Shown: positions 1 to 5,877, counted from the first letter of the stretch. The stretch is 6,144 nt of DNA from Deltaproteobacteria bacterium (GCA_016784945.1 JADHTP010000201.1:1-6144), one strand, 5' to 3'. The notes: generated by a model not told the origin, from the sequence alone. Program-made: numbers and translations.

Positions 1-441
1 GGGCTGAAGGGGCAGGGCCTGCCTGAATGACTCGATCGCTTCATCCAGTCTTCCGAGCTTCAGGTAGCTATGTCCACGAACGAAGAAGGGAGAGGCCAGG
101 TCAGTTCTGGATTTGCTAAGCGCATTCAATGAGATGATGACTGGCTCAAGGCTGCCCTGAAAGTAGCCCGCAATGGCCTTTCCCATTATCAGAGGAACAC
201 TCGTAGCATCCATCGCCATTCCAAGAGAAAATTCCTGTTCGGCCTCGTGGTAGCGACGAAGTTCCATGAGCGCAAGGCCCCGGTTGAAATGGGGCATGGC
301 TTTGGGTCCAATCCGGTCGTGGTAGCTGGGTTCTTCCCGAGGATCGGGTGATTCAAGTGTTTTGGGGGCATCACGGCAGCCAAGCATGAGTCCAAAGATT
401 GCGAGTAGGTATAGGATGGGATAAGTTGATTTTCTGCTCAT
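1..441 (-). CDS. TPR-repeat lipoprotein, partial (C-terminus beyond the window)
   Basis: The frame is open for 147 codons, from an ATG at 441-439 to the left edge of the window, so the C-terminus is missing. The product begins with a short basic stretch (MSRKS) and a hydrophobic segment (residues 8-20) that ends in a lipobox, LMLGC. Cys22 would be the lipidated residue after signal peptidase II cleavage, so the protein should be anchored to a membrane on the outer side of the cytoplasmic membrane. TPR-like helical pairs follow at about 48-81 and, very clearly, at 117-147 (GHSYLKLGRLDEAIESF); a weaker repeat lies between them. TPRs are protein-binding scaffolds, so partners rather than catalysis are expected. 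A promoter-like pair lies upstream, but no strong Shine-Dalgarno site is visible before the ATG. Base composition here is lower in GC than in the sulfur genes. The specific function is unknown; the lipoprotein and TPR assignments are confident. Confidence 0.82.
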   Translation of the reverse strand, partial: MSRKSTYPILYLLAIFGLMLGCRDAPKTLESPDPREEPSYHDRIGPKAMPHFNRGLALMELRRYHEAEQEFSLGMAMDATSVPLIMGKAIAGYFQGSLEPVIISLNALSKSRTDLASPFFVRGHSYLKLGRLDEAIESFRQALPLQP

Positions 442-473
442 GTCGGAACCAGTCAACAAGTTGGAAACACCTT

Positions 474-503
474 CTCATACAAGCTCCTCGTCAGCACTGT
501 CAA
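474..503 (-). promoter_or_regulatory. Sigma70-like promoter for the TPR lipoprotein gene
   Basis: Read on the minus strand, there is a perfect TTGACA -35 (498-503), an 18-bp spacer and TATGAG as the -10 (474-479; 4 of 6 consensus bases). Transcription would start near 467, leaving a leader of about 26 nt before the ATG at 441. This is pattern matching only; no operator is evident. Confidence 0.5.
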
Positions 504-559
504 GCATTTCGTTCGAGACAGTTCAGAGCAAGTTCATTGCCGTTGTTCTGCGCGCGGTG

Positions 560-773
560 GGGGTGTGCGCCATCGGCCACGAGCTCGTGCAGCATGGCCA
601 CAAGGTGCTCTTCGTGCCGGCCTTCAAGCTGGTCCAGAGACTGCTTGCGGCCAAGAAAGACCTGGCGTTGGAAAAGGAACTGCGCAAGCTGGATCGCTTC
701 GACGCCGTCATCCTCGAGATGTCCGGGGGACAGCTACCGCACAGAGGCCGCAAAAAAGGACAACGACAATTAG
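560..773 (+). pseudogene. IstB-like transposition helper ATPase remnant (IS21 family)
   Basis: The stretch 566-718 encodes a segment typical of IstB, the AAA+ ATPase that assists the IS21 transposase: CAIGHELVQHGHKVLFVPAF, then a LLAAKKDLALEKELRKLDRF block leading to FDAVILE at the Walker B position. Three lesions are visible. The P-loop (GxGKT) that should precede AIGHEL is absent. After VILE the sequence jumps to what looks like the IstB C-terminus (MSGDSYRTEAAKKDNDN, stop at 771-773), so most of the sensor and C-terminal region is deleted. A run of five G (725-729) in place of four puts that tail in another frame. About 70 codons remain of the roughly 250 usual for IstB. No istA transposase or IS ends are visible. 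The 118 bases before it (442-559) hold the promoter of the lipoprotein gene and nothing else recognised. An open frame from 440 runs through the remnant into the repeats and is not a real gene. Confidence 0.7.
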
Positions 774-809
774 AAATCAACGCGGTATTTCTACTTGACG
801 CCGGGGACG

Positions 810-973
810 CAGGGCGGCGCACCAGTGCCCGCCCGAGATTGGCGCCCGTAGCAGCGACGGAGTCGCCCCTACAAGGGGGGTCATAGGGGGGCGGCGCCCC
901 CCTTGAGTAAGAGTTGCGCAAATCGCAGGGCGGCACGCCAGTGCCCGCCCGAGATTAGCGCCTGTAGGGGCCT
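810..973. repeat. 116-bp-period palindromic repeat, left array (one full and one partial copy)
   Basis: A full unit (810-925) starts CAGGGCGGC; the next unit starts at 926, exactly 116 bp later, and breaks off at about 973. Each unit holds two palindromes. One is an imperfect hairpin, GTAGCAGCGAC-GGA-GTCGCCCCTAC (849-873). The other is a G/C hairpin of the form GGGGGGC-3 nt-GCCCCCC just before TTGAGTAAGAG; an upstream AAGGGGGG could compete for the same C run. The full copy differs from the copy at 6018-6133 at about 6 of 116 positions. The array lies directly downstream of the minus-strand sulfur operon and could attenuate or protect its mRNA end, but no T-tract marks a classical terminator. 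No protein is supported: the open frames crossing it are by-products of composition. Confidence 0.85.
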
Positions 974-1002
974 TTGACACCTGTCCATCCCTCCGGGCCG
1001 GC

Positions 1003-1353
1003 CTAGAACGTCAGGACCTTGTCGGCGTCGAGGACCAGCATGCCCAGTTCCCCGAGCCTGGCCTTGCGGCACCCCTTCATCAGGTCGTCGGCAGTGATGC
1101 CCCTGGCTTCCATGCAGGTCTCGCACACCAGGACCAGTCCTTTCCTGACCACCGGTTTCAGCATGGTCTGGATGGTGTAGTAGCCGTCCGGGGTCTTCTG
1201 GCCCGACTTGGCGGACCACACACTGTCGCCTAGCAGGAAGACCGACAGTTCCAGGTCATCTTCCAGCTTCAGCATCACCTCGGCCAGACGGAGTGCGTTG
1301 AAGACCCGTTCACTGCCATATGGCGCATCGTTCAGAATCATGGTGATGTTCAT
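1003..1353 (-). CDS. YchN-like DsrE/DsrF-family sulfur-relay protein
   Basis: This 116-residue protein closely resembles the small cytoplasmic DsrE-fold protein YchN of E. coli (about 117 aa) over its full length. It shares the N-terminal NDAPYGSERVFNALRLA, a central FLLGDSVWSAKSGQKTPDGY, the cysteine motif LVCETCMEARGI (Cys77 and Cys80) and the end DADKVLTF. Proteins of this fold form oligomers, and relatives (DsrE, TusD) carry persulfide sulfur on a conserved Cys; the exact role of YchN itself is not settled. Cys77, Cys80 and Cys95 are candidate carriers here. The ATG at 1353 is preceded by a strong GGAGAGGAGGG Shine-Dalgarno region about 8 nt away. It is the last gene of the minus-strand operon, 39 bp after the cysteine desulfurase stop, which supports a role as acceptor of desulfurase-derived sulfur. 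That role is inferred. Confidence 0.9.
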   Translation of the reverse strand: MNITMILNDAPYGSERVFNALRLAEVMLKLEDDLELSVFLLGDSVWSAKSGQKTPDGYYTIQTMLKPVVRKGLVLVCETCMEARGITADDLMKGCRKARLGELGMLVLDADKVLTF

Positions 1354-1392
1354 TGGAGACCCTCCTCTCCCACAGACGTCACAGGTGACGCC

Positions 1393-2616
1393 TCAGTCGA
1401 TCATGGCCAGAAGGCTGGACAGCGTCCGAATCAGGGTATCGACTTCCCCTTCCGTGTTGTAGGCCGCGAAGGAGACCCTCACGGATTCCGGCACACCCTC
1501 TTCGTTGAACCAGGCATGGGCGCAGTGCTTGCCGTAGCGCACCATGATGTTCGCCCGGTCGTCCAGGACCCGCGCCAGTCCCCGGCTGTCCAGGCCGTCC
1601 ACGTGGAAATTGAGCACCGAACCTCGCCTGGCTGCGTCCTCGGGACCGATGATGTGCAGACGATCGAATCGTTTCAATCCTTCGGTGGCCATGCGGTTCA
1701 GCCCCACCACGTGATCGTGGATGCGCCGAACCCCGATGGCCTGCACGTACTCGATGGCGGCCTGCGCCCCCACGGCGCCGTCCACGTTGGCCACGCCGGC
1801 CTCGAATCGCTCGGGCGGTTTTTCCAGCACGCAGTCCTCGTAGGTGGCGTCCTCCACGGTGTCGCCCCCCACCAGGAAGGGCGACAGCGTATCCAGGGAT
1901 TCCCTCCGGGCAAACAGGACGCCGATGCCCGTGGGTCCCATCATCTTGTGCAGGGAGAACACGAAGAAGTCCGCTCCCAGCTGATCCACCCGGATCTCCC
2001 GGGTCATGACGCTCTGCGCGCCGTCCACCAGCACCAGCGCCCCGTGGCGGTGGGCCATTTCGCAGACTTCTGCGACCGGGGCCTCGATTCCCGAAAAATT
2101 GGACAGGTGGAACAGGCTCACCAGCCGCACGCCGCGCTGCAGTTCCCCTTCGAGGGCCTGAAGGTCGAAACCCCCTTGCAGGTCCACGGGCAGGATCCGG
2201 TGGTTGACACGTCCCGCCCTGGCGAGACGCTGCCAGGGGAGAAGGTTCGAGTTGTGCTCCAGGTTGGTGGTCAGAACCACGTCGTCGGGGGTCATGGGGA
2301 GGCTTCGCGCCACGAGGTTCAATCCCTCGGTGGCGTTCCTCACGAACAGGATCTCGCCGGGACTGGAGGCGCCGATGAAGCCCTGGACGGCCTCCCTTGC
2401 CCCCGCGTAGGCCTCCGTGGCTTCCCGTCCGAACCGATGGTAGGCCCTGCCATGGCAGGACGTGGTGCGGCTCTGGTGGTCCACCACGGCCTGGATTACG
2501 GGCAGCGGACGCAAGGTGGTGCAGGCGTTGTCCAGGTAGATGGGAGGCTTTTCCCCGATGAGCCGCTTCAGCTGGGGGAAGTCTTCCCGGATGCACAGCA
2601 CGTCCTGTTCGGTCAT
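1393..2616 (-). CDS. Cysteine desulfurase, SufS/CsdA type (class V aminotransferase fold)
   Basis: This PLP enzyme removes sulfur from L-cysteine, giving alanine and an enzyme-bound persulfide that is handed to acceptors. It has 407 residues, almost the length of E. coli SufS (406). Recognisable features are IYLDNACTT (26-34), the cofactor-stacking His121 in LEHNSNLLPW, Asp198 and Gln201 in VDGAQS, the PLP Lys224 in FSLHKMMGPTGIGVLF, FEAGVANVDG (271-280), the persulfide Cys365 in RYGKHCAH, and Arg380 in VRVSFAAYN. All expected catalytic residues are present. The family usually reads SGHK at the PLP lysine and HHC or QHC before the catalytic Cys; here they are SLHK and KHC. The ATG at 2616 overlaps the stop of the membrane-protein gene (ATGA) and has GGAGGG about 9 nt upstream, which implies coupled translation. 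No SufBCD scaffold genes are adjacent, so delivery to the neighbouring DsrE and PP-loop proteins is more likely than generic Fe-S assembly. That last point is inference. Confidence 0.92.
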   Translation of the reverse strand: MTEQDVLCIREDFPQLKRLIGEKPPIYLDNACTTLRPLPVIQAVVDHQSRTTSCHGRAYHRFGREATEAYAGAREAVQGFIGASSPGEILFVRNATEGLNLVARSLPMTPDDVVLTTNLEHNSNLLPWQRLARAGRVNHRILPVDLQGGFDLQALEGELQRGVRLVSLFHLSNFSGIEAPVAEVCEMAHRHGALVLVDGAQSVMTREIRVDQLGADFFVFSLHKMMGPTGIGVLFARRESLDTLSPFLVGGDTVEDATYEDCVLEKPPERFEAGVANVDGAVGAQAAIEYVQAIGVRRIHDHVVGLNRMATEGLKRFDRLHIIGPEDAARRGSVLNFHVDGLDSRGLARVLDDRANIMVRYGKHCAHAWFNEEGVPESVRVSFAAYNTEGEVDTLIRTLSSLLAMID

Positions 2617-2882
2617 CGTTGCCGGCCCTCCAGCGGACAGTCGGTATACTCCGGCTCCTCGCCTTCCAGCAGGATCCGGTCCCTCCGCAGGATACCGGAG
2701 AACACGTCATGTGCGTAGGCCCTGTAGAAAGGAAGGACCCGGCGGTACCGGCGAACCACCGGAGACAGCAGGGTCATGAAGGCCAGCAGGCCGGCGAGGA
2801 CACAACCGATGAACAGGGTGCCGATCCAGTAGCGCGCCCGCCCGATGGGGGTGCCGTCGATGGTCTTGTTGCAACAACCCAT
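2613..2882 (-). CDS. Small single-pass membrane protein, MGCC N-terminus, unknown family
   Basis: This is an 89-residue product I do not recognise. Its N-terminus carries vicinal cysteines (MGCCNKTIDGTPIG). One hydrophobic segment follows at about 19-40 (WIGTLFIGCVLAGLLAFMTL), then a strongly basic patch (VVRRYRRV, 42-49) and a soluble tail of about 40 residues ending in an acidic stretch with Cys82. The basic patch after the helix suggests the C-terminal part is cytoplasmic, by the positive-inside rule, although the N-terminal half also has Lys and Arg. The ATG at 2882 lies one base after the stop of the PP-loop gene (TGA-C-ATG) and uses a GGGAGGGG site inside that gene. Its TGA overlaps the ATG of the cysteine desulfurase. 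This tight packing on both sides is the main evidence that it is real and works with its neighbours, perhaps as a membrane anchor or a thiol-bearing partner. The function is not known. Confidence 0.75.
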   Translation of the reverse strand: MGCCNKTIDGTPIGRARYWIGTLFIGCVLAGLLAFMTLLSPVVRRYRRVLPFYRAYAHDVFSGILRRDRILLEGEEPEYTDCPLEGRQR

Positions 2883-2883
2883 G

Positions 2884-3639
2884 TCAATCCGCCCCTCCCG
2901 GCCCCGGGGGCACCGGCCACTCGATGCCCTGTTCACGGCACTTCTTTTCGATATAGGCGTGGGCCAGTTCCCGCTTTTCCCGCAGGAACTCGGACACCTT
3001 CTCTTCGTCGTGTTTCGGCGGCTGGTTGAGGACCAGGAACGGGAGGTAGTAGAGCTCCCCGGGCCGACACTTGGGCTGCACGCCCAGGAACCGGTCACCG
3101 ATACGCCAGCCCAGCTTGAAATTCCGTTTCTTGAGACCCGCGATCTCTTCCTCCCGGGGGATGGTGTACACGGGGGTCCGGTACTCGATGCCGTAATACT
3201 CGTAGAATTCCCGGACCATGTAGACGCTGAGCAGCATCTGCTCGACCATTTCACCCGTGGACTGGGAGGACCCGTCGGTCATCTCGCGGATGCCGTGCTC
3301 CAGGTTGTACAGGACGCTGCGTGTGTGCATGGCCATCTTGCAGCCCAGGCACCAGATGAAACCCGATCCGAACCGCCGGTAGTCATCCCTGGCGTCGTCG
3401 AGCATCATTTCGAACAGGGGTTGAACCGACTCCACGCGGTGGACGAAACGATCACCGGCGTGCTTCGCCAGTTCCTCGGCCCTCTTGCGGGTGCGGTTGA
3501 GCCGGTAATGGCCGTAGCCGTTGCGGAAGGTCAGCAGGTGTACGCGATCGTACTTTTCCGCCAGGCGCAGCGCCGCGGTGGTGGAATCCACCCCGCCCGA
3601 GAACATGAGGGACACCTGGCTGCGGTTCGTCTGTTCCAC
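2884..3639 (-). CDS. PP-loop ATP pyrophosphatase with CxxC plus distal Cys, probable thiolation enzyme
   Basis: With a GTG start at 3639 the protein has 251 residues. The PP-loop SGGVDST is at 14-20, preceded by a beta strand (QVSLMF) and followed by LAEKYDRVHLLTF. This fold binds ATP and adenylates a substrate with release of pyrophosphate. A GFIWCLGCK motif (Cys97, Cys100) and a later Cys191 (QPKCRPGELYYLPF) are seen, plus Cys234. In TtcA and TtuA tRNA thiolases a CxxC and a Cys about 90-100 residues later hold a 4Fe-4S cluster, and the spacing here (91) fits. The SGGVDS form of the PP-loop is instead like MnmA, which uses catalytic cysteines. tRNA or another small molecule could be the substrate. 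The frame stays open to an ATG at 3753, but those 38 extra codons look non-coding and a promoter-like pair lies within them, so I prefer the GTG; its ribosome site is weak. It is the first gene of the four-gene operon. Confidence 0.82.
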   Translation of the reverse strand: MEQTNRSQVSLMFSGGVDSTTAALRLAEKYDRVHLLTFRNGYGHYRLNRTRKRAEELAKHAGDRFVHRVESVQPLFEMMLDDARDDYRRFGSGFIWCLGCKMAMHTRSVLYNLEHGIREMTDGSSQSTGEMVEQMLLSVYMVREFYEYYGIEYRTPVYTIPREEEIAGLKKRNFKLGWRIGDRFLGVQPKCRPGELYYLPFLVLNQPPKHDEEKVSEFLREKRELAHAYIEKKCREQGIEWPVPPGPGGAD

Positions 3640-3669
3640 GTCACGACCCGGGTCTCGAAAGCCCGAAAT

Positions 3670-3699
3670 ACTGTAGCACTGCGCTCGATCCCGTGCCAA
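3670..3699 (-). promoter_or_regulatory. Candidate sigma70 promoter of the sulfur operon
   Basis: On the minus strand TTGGCA (3694-3699; 5 of 6 to consensus) is followed after 18 bp by TACAGT (3670-3675; 4 of 6). Transcription would begin near 3663, about 24 nt before the GTG at 3639 and downstream of the alternative ATG at 3753. This is part of the argument for the shorter PP-loop protein. It is a pattern match only. Confidence 0.45.
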
Positions 3700-3865
3700 T
3701 GCACCCGGCTTAACGCCTTGCGGGCGGGGTCTTTTCCGGATCGACGGCAGCATCGTTTTCCGTCGCCGGGTTCCGGGATTCAGTCGGGAAGCCCGGTTTC
3801 CAGGTGACAGCCGGGAGGTTGACGGCCCCCTCGATCCACACGCGCAACTCCCAAAAAAAAGCCCA

Positions 3866-3893
3866 TTGACTTTTACATGATTAAGTCTATCTT
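3866..3893 (+). promoter_or_regulatory. cysK-cysE promoter with an internal inverted repeat
   Basis: TTGACT (3866-3871), a 16-bp spacer and TATCTT (3888-3893) form a plausible sigma70 promoter in an abruptly AT-rich patch (about 3851-3925) within high-GC DNA. Transcription would begin near 3900, giving a leader of about 48 nt, too short for a T-box or a typical riboswitch. Between and overlapping the two boxes is an inverted repeat, GACTT (3868-3872) and AAGTC (3883-3887), with 10 bp between the arms. It is placed where a repressor could block polymerase. No known regulator can be named from it. Confidence 0.5.
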
Positions 3894-3947
3894 ATTAATT
3901 GGCTTTATCGTTCATTAACTGTTTCCCCAACCATCAAGAGGCCACGG

Positions 3948-4874
3948 ATGAAGAAGATTGCCAACGATATCACGGAGCTGGTGGGCGGCACACCGCTGGT
4001 TCGCCTCAATAGACTCACGGAAGGCCTGGACGCGGAGGTGCTGGTCAAGCTGGAATCATTCAATCCCTGCTCGTCCGTGAAGGACCGCATCGGTCTGGCC
4101 ATGATCGAGGCGGGTGAGCGGGAGGGCCTCATCGACAAGGACACGGTGCTGGTTGAGCCCACCAGCGGCAACACGGGCATCGCGCTGGCCTTTGCCTGCG
4201 CCGCCCGGGGCTACCGCCTGATCCTGACCATGCCCGACACCATGAGCATCGAGCGCCGCAAGTTGCTGCAGGCCCTGGGCGCCAAACTGGTGCTGACACC
4301 CGGTGAAAAGGGCATGAAGGGGGCCATCGCCAAGGCCGAGGAAATCGTGGCCCAGGATGCGAACCACCGGATGCCGGGCCAGTTTTCCAACCCGGCCAAC
4401 CCCGAAATACACCGCAAGACCACGGCCCAGGAGATCTGGGCCGACACGGACGGCGAGGTTGACATCCTCGTGGCCGGCGTGGGAACCGGGGGCACCATTA
4501 CGGGGGTTTCGGATGTCCTCAAGGGCCTCAAGCCGTCCGTCAAGGCCATCGCCGTGGAACCGAAAGACTCGCCCATCCTGTCGGGAGGAGAACCGGGACC
4601 CCACAAGATCCAGGGGATCGGCGCCGGGTTCAAGCCGGACGTGCTCCGGATGGATCTGGTGGACGAGGTCATCCAGGTCGGTCACGAAGAGTCAGGAAAG
4701 ATCGCCCGGCGTCTGGCCAGGGAAGAGGGAATCCTTGGTGGCATCTCGGCCGGTGCGAACGTGCTCGCCGCCCTGCAGGTGGCCGCCAGGCCCGAAAGCA
4801 ATGGAAAGACCATCGTCACCGTGATCTGTGACACGGGAGAGCGCTACCTGAGCACATGGTTGTTCGAGGAGTGA
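3948..4874 (+). CDS. cysK: Cysteine synthase A (O-acetylserine sulfhydrylase)
   Basis: This is a cytoplasmic PLP enzyme that replaces the acetoxy group of O-acetyl-L-serine with sulfide to give L-cysteine and acetate. At 308 residues it has the usual length. The sequence shows ITELVGGTPLVRLNRL (8-23), the PLP Lys45 in NPCSSVKDRIG, the substrate-binding loop PTSGNTGIAL (71-80), QFSNPANPEIH (145-155), the phosphate-binding GTGGT (179-183), KIQGIGAGF (220-228) and SAGAN (267-271), whose Ser267 should contact the pyridine nitrogen. All key residues are intact. The ATG at 3948 has AAGAGG six bases upstream. Only 7 bp separate its stop from cysE, so the two are one operon. CysB (O-phosphoserine or thiosulfate specific) or cystathionine beta-synthase variants are possible in this fold, but the compact length and the cysE partner favour CysK. 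Confidence 0.95.
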   Translation: MKKIANDITELVGGTPLVRLNRLTEGLDAEVLVKLESFNPCSSVKDRIGLAMIEAGEREGLIDKDTVLVEPTSGNTGIALAFACAARGYRLILTMPDTMSIERRKLLQALGAKLVLTPGEKGMKGAIAKAEEIVAQDANHRMPGQFSNPANPEIHRKTTAQEIWADTDGEVDILVAGVGTGGTITGVSDVLKGLKPSVKAIAVEPKDSPILSGGEPGPHKIQGIGAGFKPDVLRMDLVDEVIQVGHEESGKIARRLAREEGILGGISAGANVLAALQVAARPESNGKTIVTVICDTGERYLSTWLFEE

Positions 4875-4881
4875 GACGAAA

Positions 4882-5874
4882 ATGAACGAAGAAAAGGCGA
4901 CCGAGGCCGTGGGCGACGGACGCTGTAGAGTGTCCGCGCCCATGGAACGGTTGGCAGAGACCACCGCCGGATTTTCGGACGTGGTTCAGGAACTGTGCCG
5001 GTCGGTCAACGGGGAACGAAAAGCGGTCCTCAGGGGACCCCGTCGCCAACCCCTGCCCTCGCGGGACGTGGTGGCCTCCATCGTGGAGGAACTGCGATCG
5101 GCCCTGTTCCCGGGCTATTTCGGAACGTCGGAACTGAGCCCCGAAAGCATGCACTTCCACGTGGGCTCCACCCTGGACCGCGTTCTGCGCCTGCTCAAGG
5201 AACAGGTGCGACGGGGGTTGTGCTTCGCCTGCCCGCAGGATACGCCGGAACGCTGTGCCGAATGCGAATCCAGGGCGCTTGCGATCACGCAGAAGTTCTA
5301 TCAGCGGCTCCCGGAAATCCAGCGGATGCTGTCCACGGACGTGGCGGCCGCCTACGAGGGCGACCCGGCGGCCACCAGCCCGGACGAGACCGTTTTCTGT
5401 TATCCGGGACTGATGGCCATCACGAACTACCGCCTGGCCCACGAACTGCATCGACTCGAGATCCCTCTCATCCCCCGGATCATCACGGAACAGGCCCACA
5501 GCCTCACGGGCATCGACATCCACCCGGGCGCCACTATCGGCGAGGCCTTTTTCATCGACCACGGCACCGGCGTCGTGGTGGGTGAAACCTGCAATATCGG
5601 CAAGCGAGTAAGGATCTACCAGGGCGTCACCCTCGGCGCGAAAAGCTTCCCCCTGGATGACGAGGGCAACCCGGTCAAAGGCGTGCCCAGGCACCCCATA
5701 GTGGAAGACGACGTGATCATCTATTCCGGAGCCACCATCCTCGGCCGGGTGACCCTGGGCCGGGGCGCCGTGATCGGGGGCAACGTGTGGTTGACCCGGA
5801 CCATCGCCCCCGGCACCCGGATTTCCCAGGCGGAAAGCCGCCAGGATCGGTTCGAGTCCGGCAGCGGGATCTGA
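4882..5874 (+). CDS. cysE: Serine O-acetyltransferase, long N-terminal form with a CxxC-x7-CxxC cluster
   Basis: This enzyme transfers acetyl from acetyl-CoA to L-serine, the committed step of cysteine synthesis. It has 330 residues, against about 270 for the E. coli enzyme. An extended helical N-terminal region (about 1-170) contains Cys114, Cys117, Cys125 and Cys128, a zinc- or iron-binding type arrangement. The conserved core starts near ITNYRLAHELHRL. It holds Asp212 in GIDIHPGATIG and His227 in FIDHGTGVVVGET, the expected catalytic pair, then a left-handed beta-helix of hexapeptide repeats (about 213-305) with the insertion loop LGAKSFPLDDEGNPVKGVPR. The C-terminus, FESGSGI, resembles the E. 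coli tail (GDGI) that inserts into the CysK active site, so a cysteine synthase complex is likely. The ATG at 4882 uses a GAGGAG ribosome site (4866-4871) that overlaps the last codons of cysK, so translation of the two is probably linked. Feedback inhibition by cysteine is typical of the family and is not shown here. Confidence 0.93.
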   Translation: MNEEKATEAVGDGRCRVSAPMERLAETTAGFSDVVQELCRSVNGERKAVLRGPRRQPLPSRDVVASIVEELRSALFPGYFGTSELSPESMHFHVGSTLDRVLRLLKEQVRRGLCFACPQDTPERCAECESRALAITQKFYQRLPEIQRMLSTDVAAAYEGDPAATSPDETVFCYPGLMAITNYRLAHELHRLEIPLIPRIITEQAHSLTGIDIHPGATIGEAFFIDHGTGVVVGETCNIGKRVRIYQGVTLGAKSFPLDDEGNPVKGVPRHPIVEDDVIIYSGATILGRVTLGRGAVIGGNVWLTRTIAPGTRISQAESRQDRFESGSGI

Positions 5875-5877
5875 GGG

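Noticed and set aside
440..886. A 148-codon plus-strand open frame that could be annotated as a hypothetical protein.
   Set aside because: It is a composite of the lipoprotein promoter region, the frameshifted IstB remnant and the non-coding repeat, so it is not one gene.
974..1002. A rho-independent terminator after the YchN-like gene.
   Set aside because: There is some GC-rich self-complementarity (GGCCGGCC) near the stop but no T-tract, so it is not supported.
1516..2718. A 400-codon plus-strand open frame opposite the cysteine desulfurase.
   Set aside because: The minus strand has every catalytic motif of the desulfurase. The plus-strand frame is a high-GC mirror with no recognisable domain.
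3640..3753. A 38-codon N-terminal extension of the PP-loop protein starting at the ATG at 3753.
   Set aside because: The extension has no recognisable motif, looks non-coding and covers a promoter-like pair. It cannot be excluded without homologues.
3866..3893. An IscR-type operator upstream of cysK.
   Set aside because: The GACT and AGTC half-sites are about 12 bp apart, more than in the IscR type 1 consensus, and the flanks do not fit, so no regulator can be named.
3894..3947. A cysteine T-box or other riboswitch in the cysK leader.
   Set aside because: The predicted leader is only about 48 nt, with no stem pattern, specifier loop or terminator.
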